From contig CAWIHT010000012.1 in the NCBI GenBank assembly GCA_963836085.1, forward strand, positions 62,001 through 126,000: a stretch of DNA of 64,000 nucleotides, written 5' to 3'. Positions 35,701 through 44,056 of the stretch are shown here, piece by piece (the first letter of the stretch is position 1; every line of letters begins with the position of its first letter). Made by a program: the position numbers and the translations under genes. Below the pieces are notes generated by a model that had not been told where the DNA came from, did no database searches, and was given only the letters and a program-made list of their open reading frames with translations. The stretch is from JAHEEL01 sp963836085 (GTDB lineage Bacteria; Actinomycetota; Acidimicrobiia; Spongiisociales; UBA5794).

Positions 35701-35847
35701 TCACGTGGCAGCAATGACAATCGCCGCGACCACAAACGCCGCGACCACGAGACCGATGACGATGCCGACTTCGAGCGCGAACGCGAGGACCGCTCCACCG
35801 AGATCACCGGACCAGCGCCGAACGCGTGCCCCGTCGCGGCTCCTCAC
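35701..35847 (-). CDS. Small single-pass membrane protein in the trk operon (48 aa)
   Basis: A short frame between trkA2 and trkH. It starts at GTG 35847, forming a GTGA overlap with the trkA2 stop, and ends with TGA at 35703-35701, one base before the trkH ATG. The product has a basic N-terminus (MRSRDGARVRRW), a short SGDLGGAVL stretch and one long hydrophobic helix (LEVGIVIGLVVAAFVVAAIV) with one Glu at its head, ending IAAT. Both junctions have the same tight spacing as the genuine genes around it. It may be an accessory subunit of the transporter; that is inference. Confidence 0.7.
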   Translation of the reverse strand: MRSRDGARVRRWSGDLGGAVLAFALEVGIVIGLVVAAFVVAAIVIAAT

Positions 35848-36503
35848 GCGTGGCTCCCTTCGGCGCCGAAGACCCGATGGAGTTCAGACTCCAGCGCAAC
35901 CGTCGTGACCACAGCGATCCGGTCCCCTGGGAACAGCCGCGTTGTCGCCTCCGGGACGATCACCTCATCACGCCGCATGATGGCGGCGATCAGCGACGGC
36001 GCCGGCAGCTGCAGTTCCCGGAGGCTGGTCGGCGCGAACCTGGACGGAATCTCGAACTCGGACAACGACAGTTGCCCGCGACCGAGGACCGCAATGCGTT
36101 CGAGCTGAGAGACCGCCAGCTCCTGCGATATGACCTGAACCATGAGATCGGTAATACCGACAACGGGTATGTCGAGCGCCTCGAACGTCGCTCGATTCCA
36201 CGGCGTGTTGAGCCGGGCAAGGACTCGCTTCGCGCCCAGCGTGAGACCGAGCTGGCTCGCCACAAAATTCACTTCGTCAAGGCCCGTCACTGCCAGCAGC
36301 CAATCCGCGTCGTGGACACCGGCCGCTTCGAGCACTCCCACGTTCGTACCATCACCGTGAATGACAACGGCGTCGACGTCATCAGCAACGGCCTGTGCCC
36401 GCGCCTCATCAGCTTCCACCAATGCCACGAAGTGCTCGCCCGACACCAACTCTCGTGCGAGGAACGAACCCACCTTGCCGCCGCCGATCAGGATCGCCCT
36501 CAT
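35844..36503 (-). CDS. trkA: TrkA-type K+ channel regulatory protein (second copy)
   Basis: A 219-residue RCK/KTN protein. The N-terminal Rossmann site is ILIGGGKVGSFLARELVSGE with acidic VALVEAD, and the GDGT and AVTGLDEVN motifs follow. A TrkA-C domain fills the last ~75 residues. It binds NAD(H)/ATP and gates TrkH. It overlaps trkA1 by four bases (ATGA) and has the same length, so the pair probably forms a hetero-ring. Confidence 0.92.
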   Translation of the reverse strand: MRAILIGGGKVGSFLARELVSGEHFVALVEADEARAQAVADDVDAVVIHGDGTNVGVLEAAGVHDADWLLAVTGLDEVNFVASQLGLTLGAKRVLARLNTPWNRATFEALDIPVVGITDLMVQVISQELAVSQLERIAVLGRGQLSLSEFEIPSRFAPTSLRELQLPAPSLIAAIMRRDEVIVPEATTRLFPGDRIAVVTTVALESELHRVFGAEGSHA

Positions 36504-37159
36504 GACGGCTCCGTCGGCTGGAGGTACTGGTGCACGCGGTCCCGCACGCCGAGCCTGGCCGCCGCGACGACGAGGTCATGCTCGCGGAGCTGGAAGGAAT
36601 CCGTTGGTATGTGGGTGGTATCGCCGCGCCGAACGGCGGCGACCCGAAGCTGGTTCTCGACCTCCAACCTCTCGATCGTGAGTCCTTCGGAGTTCGGCCC
36701 GATGACCATTTCGACGATCTCGACGTCACCGCCGGAAAACGTCAGGTGGTACTCGAACTCCTCCTCGACGATCCGCTCAAAGATGACGTTGGCGGTGAGT
36801 TGAGCACCTGCCACGTACGAGATGTCGAGCGCCCGATACGACTCGGCTCGTCCGGGCTCGTCGAGTCGGGCGAGGGTCCGCGGGACACCGAACACGCGCT
36901 TGGCGAGTTCCACCGACATCACGTTCGTGTTGTCCGAATTGGTCACCGCCACGAACGCGTCGGCGAACTCGATCCCGGCTTCCTTCAGTAGCCGGATATC
37001 GATCGGTCGGCCGAAGTGTGTCGTTCCGTTGAAGGTCGAGCCCAGGGCCTTGAAGGTTCCGGGTCGGTCGTCGATGATCGAGACATCGTGGCCATCGTCG
37101 GCCAGATGCAGCGCCAGATCGCTGCCAACGCGACCACAGCCGGCGATGACGATTCTCGT
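36500..37159 (-). CDS. trkA: TrkA-type K+ channel regulatory protein (first copy), ACG start
   Basis: Read from an ACG at 37159, this is a 219-residue TrkA: RIVIAGCGRVGSDLALHLAD, VSIIDDRPGTFKALGS, AFVAVTNSDNTNVMSVELAK, and a C-terminal TrkA-C domain. No ATG, GTG, TTG or CTG exists in frame between the upstream stop (TAG at 37192-37190) and the Rossmann strand. AGGAG at 37171-37167 lies seven bases before the ACG, a normal distance, and the residue after it gives a standard MRIVIAG-like start. The next usual start (GTG 36952) would remove the whole nucleotide site. Non-AUG initiation or a sequencing/mutation change of ATG are the options. Confidence 0.8.
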   Translation of the reverse strand, partial: TRIVIAGCGRVGSDLALHLADDGHDVSIIDDRPGTFKALGSTFNGTTHFGRPIDIRLLKEAGIEFADAFVAVTNSDNTNVMSVELAKRVFGVPRTLARLDEPGRAESYRALDISYVAGAQLTANVIFERIVEEEFEYHLTFSGGDVEIVEMVIGPNSEGLTIERLEVENQLRVAAVRRGDTTHIPTDSFQLREHDLVVAAARLGVRDRVHQYLQPTEPS

Positions 37160-37257
37160 GTCGGGTCTCCTGCTCGTAGTCGGCTCATCCTAGAACGACC
37201 ACCGAACCGCTCCGGCCCTTCGAGCGCAGCGGCAGGATCAATGCTTCCGGTCGCTGC

Positions 37258-38586
37258 CTACCTACACAGGCTGTTGACCATCGGATATGGGTTGGCCCAG
37301 TCGCCACCACCGGGTTGCCAACCGAGGTGAAGATGCGGGGCCCACGATGGCGAGTTCCCTGTGGTTCCGACGATGCCGATTGGATCACCCGCCGAGACCT
37401 TCTGGCCTCCTGTGAGCCCTTCGGCCCAGGCGTCGAGGTGGGCGTAGTAGTAGATGTCGCCGGAGTTCCCGTGCAGGTACACCGAGATGCCACCGAGCGA
37501 ACTGTTTGACAGACGGTAGATCCGGCCGCTCTCCATCGCGACGAGCGGTGTGCCACGAGAAGCCGACATGTCGACACCCTTGTGAGTCCTGCCGCCGGAG
37601 CGCGGTGCGCCCCACGTGTTCGAGAAGGATGAGGCGCCGTTGACCGGACACACCCGAGTCGCCGGGGTAGGTTCGGGGACCGTGGTGGTGGTTGTCGGCG
37701 GGGGTTCCGTCGTCGTTGTCGTCGTTGACTCCACTGATTCGACAACCGTGGTCGTGGTCGTGGACTCCTCCGGTGTGACCTCGGGTACAACGGTGGTGGT
37801 AGTAGTTGGGGCCGGGACCGTCGTGGTGGTCGTGGAGACCGCCGCAACCTCGGTCTCCTCCGGCACCGTCGTGGTGGTCGTTGACGTGGCGGCCTGCGCG
37901 ACCGCCGCCGCGGCTTCAGCGGCTTCGGCTTCTCGGCGCTTCCTGGCCTCTTCCAGTTCGCGAAGGCGCCGCTCCTCGGCTTCGCGTTGCTTGCGCTCCT
38001 CCTCCTGCTGCTGCCAGGTCGCCTCCAACTCCCGGTATTCGGCGTTTGCCACGTCGAGTTCGGCAAGGAGTCGAGCGGCGAGACCCTCGATTTCGACGAC
38101 GAGGTCTCGCTGCAGGGCAAGCGCATCGTCCAGTTCCTGGACTTGGGCGCGGTACGCATCCTCGACCGAGCGCATCTCGTCGATCACCCGCAAGTCCTGA
38201 TCGTTGGCGGCGCGCAGATAGGTGGCACGCACCGGGATGTCCGTGAAGCTGGTTGACCCGAGCACGGTCGTGACCGCTCCGTCGGATCCGGCCGTCATGT
38301 AGCTCTCCCGCACGACGTCCTGTGCCGCGAGGCGCAGGATCGCCAGTTCCTGCTCGGTCTCGGTGACCTTGCTCGCGAGTCCGTGGAGGCTTTCACGGAT
38401 CTGGATCTCGTCGGCGATGGCGGCTTCGTAGCGGATGTCCGTCGCTTCGAGGCTCGCCGAAACCTCGCCGTTCCGGAGCCGGGCCGCTTCGAGGTCGGCT
38501 TGCGTGACTTCCCCGCCATCTGCACCAAGCGCGGGCGCGGCCAACCCTAGGAGGAGACCCAGGATGAGAGCGATGCGTATCTTCAT
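37258..38586 (-). CDS. M23 (LytM) peptidase with coiled coil and Thr-rich linker
   Basis: A 442-residue secreted protein with a signal peptide (IALILGLLLGLAAPALG), a long coiled coil (~25-230) rich in Glu/Arg/Gln, Thr-rich linkers with TTTTT repeats (~235-320), and a C-terminal LytM domain. The zinc ligands are visible: HKGVDM (H-x3-D) and HLHLG (H-x-H). It resembles EnvC/NlpD-type activators but keeps the metal residues, so it may cut peptide cross-links in the wall. It overlaps the MBL gene by four bases. Confidence 0.88.
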   Translation of the reverse strand: MKIRIALILGLLLGLAAPALGADGGEVTQADLEAARLRNGEVSASLEATDIRYEAAIADEIQIRESLHGLASKVTETEQELAILRLAAQDVVRESYMTAGSDGAVTTVLGSTSFTDIPVRATYLRAANDQDLRVIDEMRSVEDAYRAQVQELDDALALQRDLVVEIEGLAARLLAELDVANAEYRELEATWQQQEEERKQREAEERRLRELEEARKRREAEAAEAAAAVAQAATSTTTTTVPEETEVAAVSTTTTTVPAPTTTTTVVPEVTPEESTTTTTVVESVESTTTTTTEPPPTTTTTVPEPTPATRVCPVNGASSFSNTWGAPRSGGRTHKGVDMSASRGTPLVAMESGRIYRLSNSSLGGISVYLHGNSGDIYYYAHLDAWAEGLTGGQKVSAGDPIGIVGTTGNSPSWAPHLHLGWQPGGGDWANPYPMVNSLCR

Positions 38587-39368
38587 TGTCTCGCGATCAA
38601 ATCGACCATCGTGGATGGCCCCGCTGCGCCCGCCGAGAACCCTACCTCTCCATCGGCGTTCAGCTTGGATAGCTGAACGATGACCTGTTGGATCGCCGCC
38701 TGGCGAAGCCCCGACGGCACGAAGGCGTAGACCGCATCCACGAGGTCCGACACCGTCGTGGCCCCGGCGCCGATCGCGTCGAGGATCTCCTGTTCTCGGG
38801 CGAGACGGTGTTCGATGGAGTGCTCGATCACCGCTCCCGCGTCGTCCATCGAGTCGCCGTGCCCCGGTTCAATGCTGTCGACCCCCAGATCCTGAACCCG
38901 GTACAGCGAGTCGAGGTAGGCAGAGGCGTCTTCCATAATCACCGACGAACCGCCCATGATGTGATCGCCGGTGAACAGTCGTCCGGCGAGTCGGAAACAC
39001 AGATGGTCGGCCGTGTGTCCCGGTGTATGAACCGCAGTCAGGTGCATTCCCCCGACCGCGATCTCGCTCCCGTCCGACAGGCGAATATCGGGAGCGAATC
39101 CTGGACCAGGCCGGTTCCCGAGAACAGGCACGCCGAGGTGTTCTGCGAGGGGGTTGGCGAGCGGTGCGTGGTCGGAGTGGGTGTGGGTCGCAATGACTGC
39201 CATCACGGCCCGGCCCGCAACGGTGTTGAGGATGGCGAGGAGGTGGCTGTCGATGATCGGTCCCGGATCGAGGATCGCGACCTCGTCGCGGTCGCCGATG
39301 AGGTAGGTGTTCGTTCCAGGTCCGGTGTAGATGCCCGGATTCGGTGCCAGCACCCGCTCGACCGTCAC
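38583..39368 (-). CDS. MBL-fold metallohydrolase (LACTB2-like)
   Basis: A 261-residue protein. It has GPGTNTYLIGDRDEVAILDP, the metal motif THTHSDHAPLA, HTPGHTADHLCF, FTGDHIMGG and EPGHGDSM, then a C-terminal winged-helix segment typical of LACTB2-like MBL proteins. Members cleave thioesters or RNA; the substrate here is unknown. GTG at 39368 gives a GTGA overlap with the nudix gene stop. Confidence 0.85.
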   Translation of the reverse strand: MTVERVLAPNPGIYTGPGTNTYLIGDRDEVAILDPGPIIDSHLLAILNTVAGRAVMAVIATHTHSDHAPLANPLAEHLGVPVLGNRPGPGFAPDIRLSDGSEIAVGGMHLTAVHTPGHTADHLCFRLAGRLFTGDHIMGGSSVIMEDASAYLDSLYRVQDLGVDSIEPGHGDSMDDAGAVIEHSIEHRLAREQEILDAIGAGATTVSDLVDAVYAFVPSGLRQAAIQQVIVQLSKLNADGEVGFSAGAAGPSTMVDLIARQ

Positions 39369-40162
39369 GGGGTGGCGACCTCGGGAAGCGTGTCCGTGCC
39401 CGACCTGGTGATCCTTCGTGCGGCCTTGAGGAATGCAGGGTCGGCCTCTTCGGCAGCGGCTTCTTCGAACCCAGGGTCCCCCGGCATCAGAACCTCCACC
39501 TTGTCGGCGACGATCGAGAGCCGTGGCTGGATCGCCGGCACCGCCGATTGGGACACGACCTCATCCAACAGGTCCGCGACCGACACGAATCCTCCGAGGA
39601 ACTCGAGGATCCGCCTCGTAGGAAACGCGACCTCCCATCGCCCGGTTGCTGCCCGATCCAGGACATCGACCGGGTGGATCCATGCAGCATCGACCAACTC
39701 GATGCCGTCGACGATCGGATCGAGGTCGGCGGGAGCGGACGCAACGAAGAATCGGGTGTCGAAGCGGACCGGGAGTGGGGCCGGGGTGATCCAGTTTGCG
39801 AAGTAGAACAGGGAGTCGCCGGCGAATCGTTCGCCTCCGGCCAGGGCTACAGCGAACAGCGAGTCATCTACCGACCGCTGCTCCGTGACAACGGCACCGC
39901 TCGTGAGCATCCAGATGCCGGTCTCTTCGACGAGTTCACGCACGGCAGCCGCACGCCACACCAGGAGCCCAGTGTCGGCCGACTGCACGGCGTCGTGCGC
40001 AGCTTCAGAGCCGTCCGTCTCATCGACAGCGCCGCCAGGGAAGACCCAAGCCCCTCCCATGAAACGGGCCTCTGGCGTCCGTCGCGCCATGAGTACGTCG
40101 ATGCCCGGGGGTGTGTCACGAACGAGGCAGATCGTCGAAGCGGGCCGTGGCGCCGCCCTCAC
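39365..40162 (-). CDS. NUDIX hydrolase
   Basis: A 265-residue protein. The Nudix box is split by an insertion: GGAWVFPGGAVDETDGSEAA, then AAVRELVEETGIWML with the R-E-x2-E-E-x-G core. A long C-terminal extension follows, as in NUDT19-like (CoA/acyl-CoA diphosphatase-like) proteins. GTG at 40162 is chosen because it makes a GTGA overlap with the fxsA stop; the long upstream open frame has no protein character. It is followed by an MBL-fold gene, overlapping by four bases. Confidence 0.8.
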   Translation of the reverse strand: MRAAPRPASTICLVRDTPPGIDVLMARRTPEARFMGGAWVFPGGAVDETDGSEAAHDAVQSADTGLLVWRAAAVRELVEETGIWMLTSGAVVTEQRSVDDSLFAVALAGGERFAGDSLFYFANWITPAPLPVRFDTRFFVASAPADLDPIVDGIELVDAAWIHPVDVLDRAATGRWEVAFPTRRILEFLGGFVSVADLLDEVVSQSAVPAIQPRLSIVADKVEVLMPGDPGFEEAAAEEADPAFLKAARRITRSGTDTLPEVATP

Positions 40163-40539
40163 TGAACGATGGTCCAGCGATTCGCCGAGCGGGCAACGAA
40201 CCACCGCCGAATCGCTTCTCGGACTGGCGGCACCAGGAGCAGGAATCCGACCGCGTCGGTGAGCAGGCCAGGCGTGAGGAGAAACGCTCCAGCAATGAGG
40301 ATCATCACGCCGTGGGCAAGCGATGCCGCGGGAACCGCTCCGTGCTGGAACTCGAGGCGGGCGGTCTGCATGGTGTCCCGGCCTTGACGAGCAACGAGCC
40401 ATGATCCGACGAATGCCGTGACGATGACGAGGCCGATGGTCCACCAGGCACCGACGGCCTGACTGAACGCGACGAGGAGGGCGATCTCCACAACGGGGAC
40501 CACAACGAACGCAGCGAACAGAATCCAGCGCCATCGCAT
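40159..40539 (-). CDS. fxsA: FxsA family membrane protein
   Basis: A 126-residue protein with the FxsA pattern: FVVVPVVEIALLVAFSQAVG, a second helix IGLVIVTAFVGSWLVARQG, a third MILIAGAFLLTPGLLTDAVG and FLLLVPPVREAIRR. The E. coli relative suppresses F exclusion of phage T7; the true role is unknown. First gene of the leftward chain that runs to 33626; it is divergent from selA with 35 bases between them. Confidence 0.9.
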   Translation of the reverse strand: MRWRWILFAAFVVVPVVEIALLVAFSQAVGAWWTIGLVIVTAFVGSWLVARQGRDTMQTARLEFQHGAVPAASLAHGVMILIAGAFLLTPGLLTDAVGFLLLVPPVREAIRRWFVARSANRWTIVQ

Positions 40540-40574
40540 GAGGCCGAGGATACCGGTACCGGTAGTCTGCGCAC

Positions 40575-41891
40575 GTGGATCCGCGCGACCTCCCCTCTGT
40601 CGATGCGCTGGCCGGTGATCTCGCCGGCGACTTCGACCTGCCGCGCCCCCTGGTGGTCACGGTGTCACGGCAGGCAATCGAGGAGGCCCGTGCCGATCTG
40701 CGGGCAGGGTCGCCGGCCGACCCGGTTGCCATCGCCACGAATCGCCTCCGCGATCTTTCCTCTGCACGGCTGACGGCGGTCGTGAACGCCACCGGGGTTC
40801 TCCTCCACACGAACCTCGGCCGGGCACCGACGATCGGTGATGACATCCCGGGCTACAGCAACCTGGAGTTCGATCTCCCGACCGGCACACGGGGTCGGCG
40901 TTCCGGCTATCTCGCCGAATTGATCGCCTCCACGGTGGGAGCCGAAGCCGCTCTGGTCGTGAACAACAACGCGGGGGCCTTGTTCCTGACACTTGCCGCG
41001 CTCGCCGGCCGGGACGGTCGCGTCGCTGTGTCCCGGGGGGAGTTGATCGAGATCGGCGGTTCGTTCCGCCTCCCTGATCTCATGAACGCCTCGGGAGTCC
41101 ATCTCGTCGAGGTTGGAACGACCAACCGAACGAGGGCGAGCGACTTCACCGATGCTCCTGGGTCGGTTGAGGCCGTACTCAAGGTGCATCCGTCGAACTA
41201 CCGCGTCGAAGGGTTCGCCGAGGAAGTGTCGTTTGCCGACATGGCGAAGGTCGCCCGGACCATCAGTGCCCCCTACATCGCCGATGTGGGGAGCGGACTC
41301 CTTGATACCGCCGTTCCGTGGATCGCGGGCAATCCGCCGCCGTGGCTCGCCGGCGAACCGGGTGTTCGCCAGACGCTGGAGCAGGGTGCAGATGTCGTGC
41401 TCTTCTCCGGGGACAAACTGCTCGGCGGACCTCAAGCCGGCATCGCCGTCGGGCAACGCGAGATCATCGCCAGGATGGCGAAGCACCCGATTGCCAGAGC
41501 GCTCCGCATCAACAGCCCGACGATCGCGATGCTGACCTCAACGTTTGAGGCATATGCAACGGGTGCGGCCTCGTCGCTTCCGTTCTGGACGATGGCCACG
41601 GCTCCTGCTGAGACCATCCGCAACCGAACTGAACGCGTTCTCACTGAGTCGGGCGCCGTCGGCACGATCGTCGACGGTGCGTCACTCCCCGGTGCGGGGT
41701 CGGTCCCCGGACTCACCATTCCGACCCCGGTCCTCCGCCTCGGCGGGAGCGAAGAACAGTCATGGCGTGTGCTCGCGGATCATGTCCCACCCGTCGTAGC
41801 TGCACGACGAGACGGGGCGACGCTGGTGAACCTGCGATCCGTCCGACCCGACGAGGACTCGATCGTCGCTGCTGCGCTGGCTGCGATCTGA
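40575..41891 (+). CDS. selA: L-seryl-tRNA(Sec) selenium transferase
   Basis: A 438-residue PLP enzyme. Marks are VVNATGVLLHTNLGRAP, EFDLPTGTRGRRSGYLAELI, VVNNNAGALFLTLAALA, HPSNYRVEGF and the PLP lysine in LFSGDKLLGGPQAGIAVG. It converts seryl-tRNA(Sec) to selenocysteinyl-tRNA using selenophosphate. GTG start. It shares one base with selB (TGATG). Confidence 0.95.
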   Translation: MDPRDLPSVDALAGDLAGDFDLPRPLVVTVSRQAIEEARADLRAGSPADPVAIATNRLRDLSSARLTAVVNATGVLLHTNLGRAPTIGDDIPGYSNLEFDLPTGTRGRRSGYLAELIASTVGAEAALVVNNNAGALFLTLAALAGRDGRVAVSRGELIEIGGSFRLPDLMNASGVHLVEVGTTNRTRASDFTDAPGSVEAVLKVHPSNYRVEGFAEEVSFADMAKVARTISAPYIADVGSGLLDTAVPWIAGNPPPWLAGEPGVRQTLEQGADVVLFSGDKLLGGPQAGIAVGQREIIARMAKHPIARALRINSPTIAMLTSTFEAYATGAASSLPFWTMATAPAETIRNRTERVLTESGAVGTIVDGASLPGAGSVPGLTIPTPVLRLGGSEEQSWRVLADHVPPVVAARRDGATLVNLRSVRPDEDSIVAAALAAI

Positions 41892-43699
41892 TGCCGATCA
41901 TCGGGACGGCGGGGCATGTCGACCATGGCAAGTCCACCCTCGTCCAGGCGCTCACCGGAAGAGATCCGGATCGCTGGACCGAGGAGAAGGAGCGGGGCCT
42001 CACCATCGACCTCGGATTCGCCTGGGCGCTTCTCGGCGAAGAGACGGTCGGGTTCGTCGACGTGCCCGGACACGAGCGGTTCATCAAGAACATGCTCGCC
42101 GGCGTCGGGGGACTCGATGTCGCCCTCTTCGTCGTGGCGGCGGACGAGGGCTGGATGCCGCAGTCCGAGGAACACCTGGCTGTCCTCGACCTCCTCGGTG
42201 TCGCACACGGGATCATTGCACTCACCAGGATCGACGTCGCTGACTCCGATCTGATCGAACTCTCGACGCTCGACGTCGAAGAGCACGTGGCATCCACGGT
42301 GGCTGAAACCTGGCCGATCATCGAAGTCTCCGCTCTCACGGGTCAGGGCATCGACGATCTCGCAGCGGCCCTCGGAGAGGCACTGGCGGCTGCCGGCCCG
42401 CCCCGGGACGCCGGCAGCCCCCGGATGTGGGTCGACCGAGCGTTCGGGATCGCGGGGGCAGGAGTCGTGGCGACAGGGACACTGACCGGAGGAACCCTCT
42501 CGGTCGGTGACCGCCTGCAGTGCTACCCGGGCGGAGAGACCCGGGTGCGGAGCCTGCAATCCCACGAACTCGATCGGGAGACGATCGGCCCGGGCTCGCG
42601 CGCCGCCGCGAATCTCGTCGGTGTAGAGCAACGCGACCTCGAGCGCGGGACGCTCCTCGCAGCACCCGGAGCGATCGGGATGTCCGACCGGTTCCTCGCG
42701 CAACTGCGCTTCCCGCCCCGCTCGCCGGGAGAGGTCACCGACCGGGGGGCCTATCACGTCCATCTCGGCACCGCGACGGTACCGGCACGGCTGAGGGCCG
42801 TGACGACCGGAACGGAGCCAGCGGTCATCATCACCACCGATCTGCCGGTGCCGGTGTCGGTCGGGGATCGCTTCATCCTGAGAGACACAGGCCGGCGCTC
42901 TGTCGTTGCCGGCGGCACAATCCTCGATCCCACGCCGCTCAGACGTCCGACCGCAGACCACGTGACCATCCTCTCCGGAGCCGTCGGGCACGGTCCGAAC
43001 GAGCTGGCCGACGCGCTCGTCGCGGTCCACGGCACCATCGGCGTGATCGAGCTTGACCGATCGACCGGCGGCGGCGTCCCGGCAGGCGCCGTCACCGTCG
43101 GGAACCAGTATCTGTCTCCCGAAGTCTTCGCCGATCGTGGCCGCGCATTGACGGCAGCCGTCGTCGACTACCACCAGCGATACCCCCTGCGGCCCGGTCT
43201 TCCGAAGTCGGAGGCTGCTTCCCGTCTGCAGATCGACGCAAGCCTCGTGCTGGCACTGGTTGAGGCGACGCCGGACCTGGTCGAGGAGGGCCCGGCAATC
43301 CTGAGGACCGGGTTCACGACCGAACTCGGCCCAGATGAGGTGACCGCCTGGGATACAGCACGGGAGACGCTGGCCTCAGATCTTGCTGTTCCAAGAGCAT
43401 CGGAGCTCGGTCTATCGGACGAAGTGCGACACGTGCTGATCCGACGCGGCGACCTCGTTCGTGTTGACGTCGACCTTGTCCTGTTGCCGGATCAGATCGA
43501 AGAGATCACTGCCGGGATACGCGAACTGCCGGACGGATTCACGGTTGCAGTGTTCCGCGACCACTTCGGCCTGTCACGAAGGCATGCCGTGCCACTGCTC
43601 GAATGGCTGGACGCCGAGGGTTGGACCCGTCGCCGGGGAGATGGGCGCTCGGTCAGTTCGCCGCGCGCAGGTTCCGCTGGCGGCGCTCCGACTCCGTGA
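41891..43699 (+). CDS. selB: Selenocysteine-specific elongation factor
   Basis: A 602-residue GTPase starting MPIIGTAGHVDHGKSTLV (G1), with RGLTIDLGFA (G2), DVPGHERF (G3) and LTRIDVAD (G4). EF-Tu-like domains II-III follow, and a winged-helix C-terminal region (FRDHFGLSRRHAVPLLEWLD). It delivers Sec-tRNA to UGA codons with SECIS elements. Coupled to selA. Its last 47 bases overlap whiB on the opposite strand. No selD, tRNA-Sec or evident selenoprotein gene is in the window. Confidence 0.95.
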   Translation: MPIIGTAGHVDHGKSTLVQALTGRDPDRWTEEKERGLTIDLGFAWALLGEETVGFVDVPGHERFIKNMLAGVGGLDVALFVVAADEGWMPQSEEHLAVLDLLGVAHGIIALTRIDVADSDLIELSTLDVEEHVASTVAETWPIIEVSALTGQGIDDLAAALGEALAAAGPPRDAGSPRMWVDRAFGIAGAGVVATGTLTGGTLSVGDRLQCYPGGETRVRSLQSHELDRETIGPGSRAAANLVGVEQRDLERGTLLAAPGAIGMSDRFLAQLRFPPRSPGEVTDRGAYHVHLGTATVPARLRAVTTGTEPAVIITTDLPVPVSVGDRFILRDTGRRSVVAGGTILDPTPLRRPTADHVTILSGAVGHGPNELADALVAVHGTIGVIELDRSTGGGVPAGAVTVGNQYLSPEVFADRGRALTAAVVDYHQRYPLRPGLPKSEAASRLQIDASLVLALVEATPDLVEEGPAILRTGFTTELGPDEVTAWDTARETLASDLAVPRASELGLSDEVRHVLIRRGDLVRVDVDLVLLPDQIEEITAGIRELPDGFTVAVFRDHFGLSRRHAVPLLEWLDAEGWTRRRGDGRSVSSPRAGSAGGAPTP

Positions 43700-43910
43700 G
43701 GCCGCCCCAGATCCCGTAGGGCTCCCTGATGGTCATGGCGTACTCGAGACACTCGTCGCCAACGGGGCAGATGCGGCAGATCGACTTTGCCCGGATCTCT
43801 CGACGCTCTCGCTCTTCTTTGCGTTCGGTGACGTTGGGGGGAAAGAACAGATGGGAATGGCTGCCGCTGCACGACGCAACGGGCTGCCAAGAACGATCGA
43901 GCACTATCAC
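43653..43910 (-). CDS. WhiB family Fe-S transcriptional regulator
   Basis: An 85-residue Wbl protein. The four cysteines of the 4Fe-4S cluster are visible (one in VASCSG, then CRICPVGDEC), followed by the GIWGG turn and the basic C-terminus RRQRNLRAAN. Wbl proteins bind the sigma factor and respond to O2, NO or redox state. GTG start. The upstream region 43911-44056 is AT-richer than its surroundings and contains TTGACA on the coding strand, a possible -35 box without a clear -10. Tail overlap with selB is 47 bases. Confidence 0.93.
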   Translation of the reverse strand: MIVLDRSWQPVASCSGSHSHLFFPPNVTERKEERERREIRAKSICRICPVGDECLEYAMTIREPYGIWGGLTESERRQRNLRAAN

Positions 43911-44056
43911 GGTTTATGCCCTCCACAAGCTCGAAAACCGAAGCCTCGGCGAATGTAGGAACCAGCAGACGATGACGCCAGGAAAATATTGTCAAACCTA
44001 GGTGATTTCTTTTCCCCACTTTTCGCGCTCTTACGCGCGAGTGCGGGCCGATTCCG

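Noticed and set aside
36500..36952. Short TrkA starting at the GTG at 36952
   Set aside because: It would lack the entire nucleotide-binding Rossmann start that is clearly encoded upstream in the same frame.
39466..39490. Third copy of the 58-bp repeat (GAACCCAGGGTCC)
   Set aside because: Only about 12 bases match, inside the nudix coding region; chance similarity.
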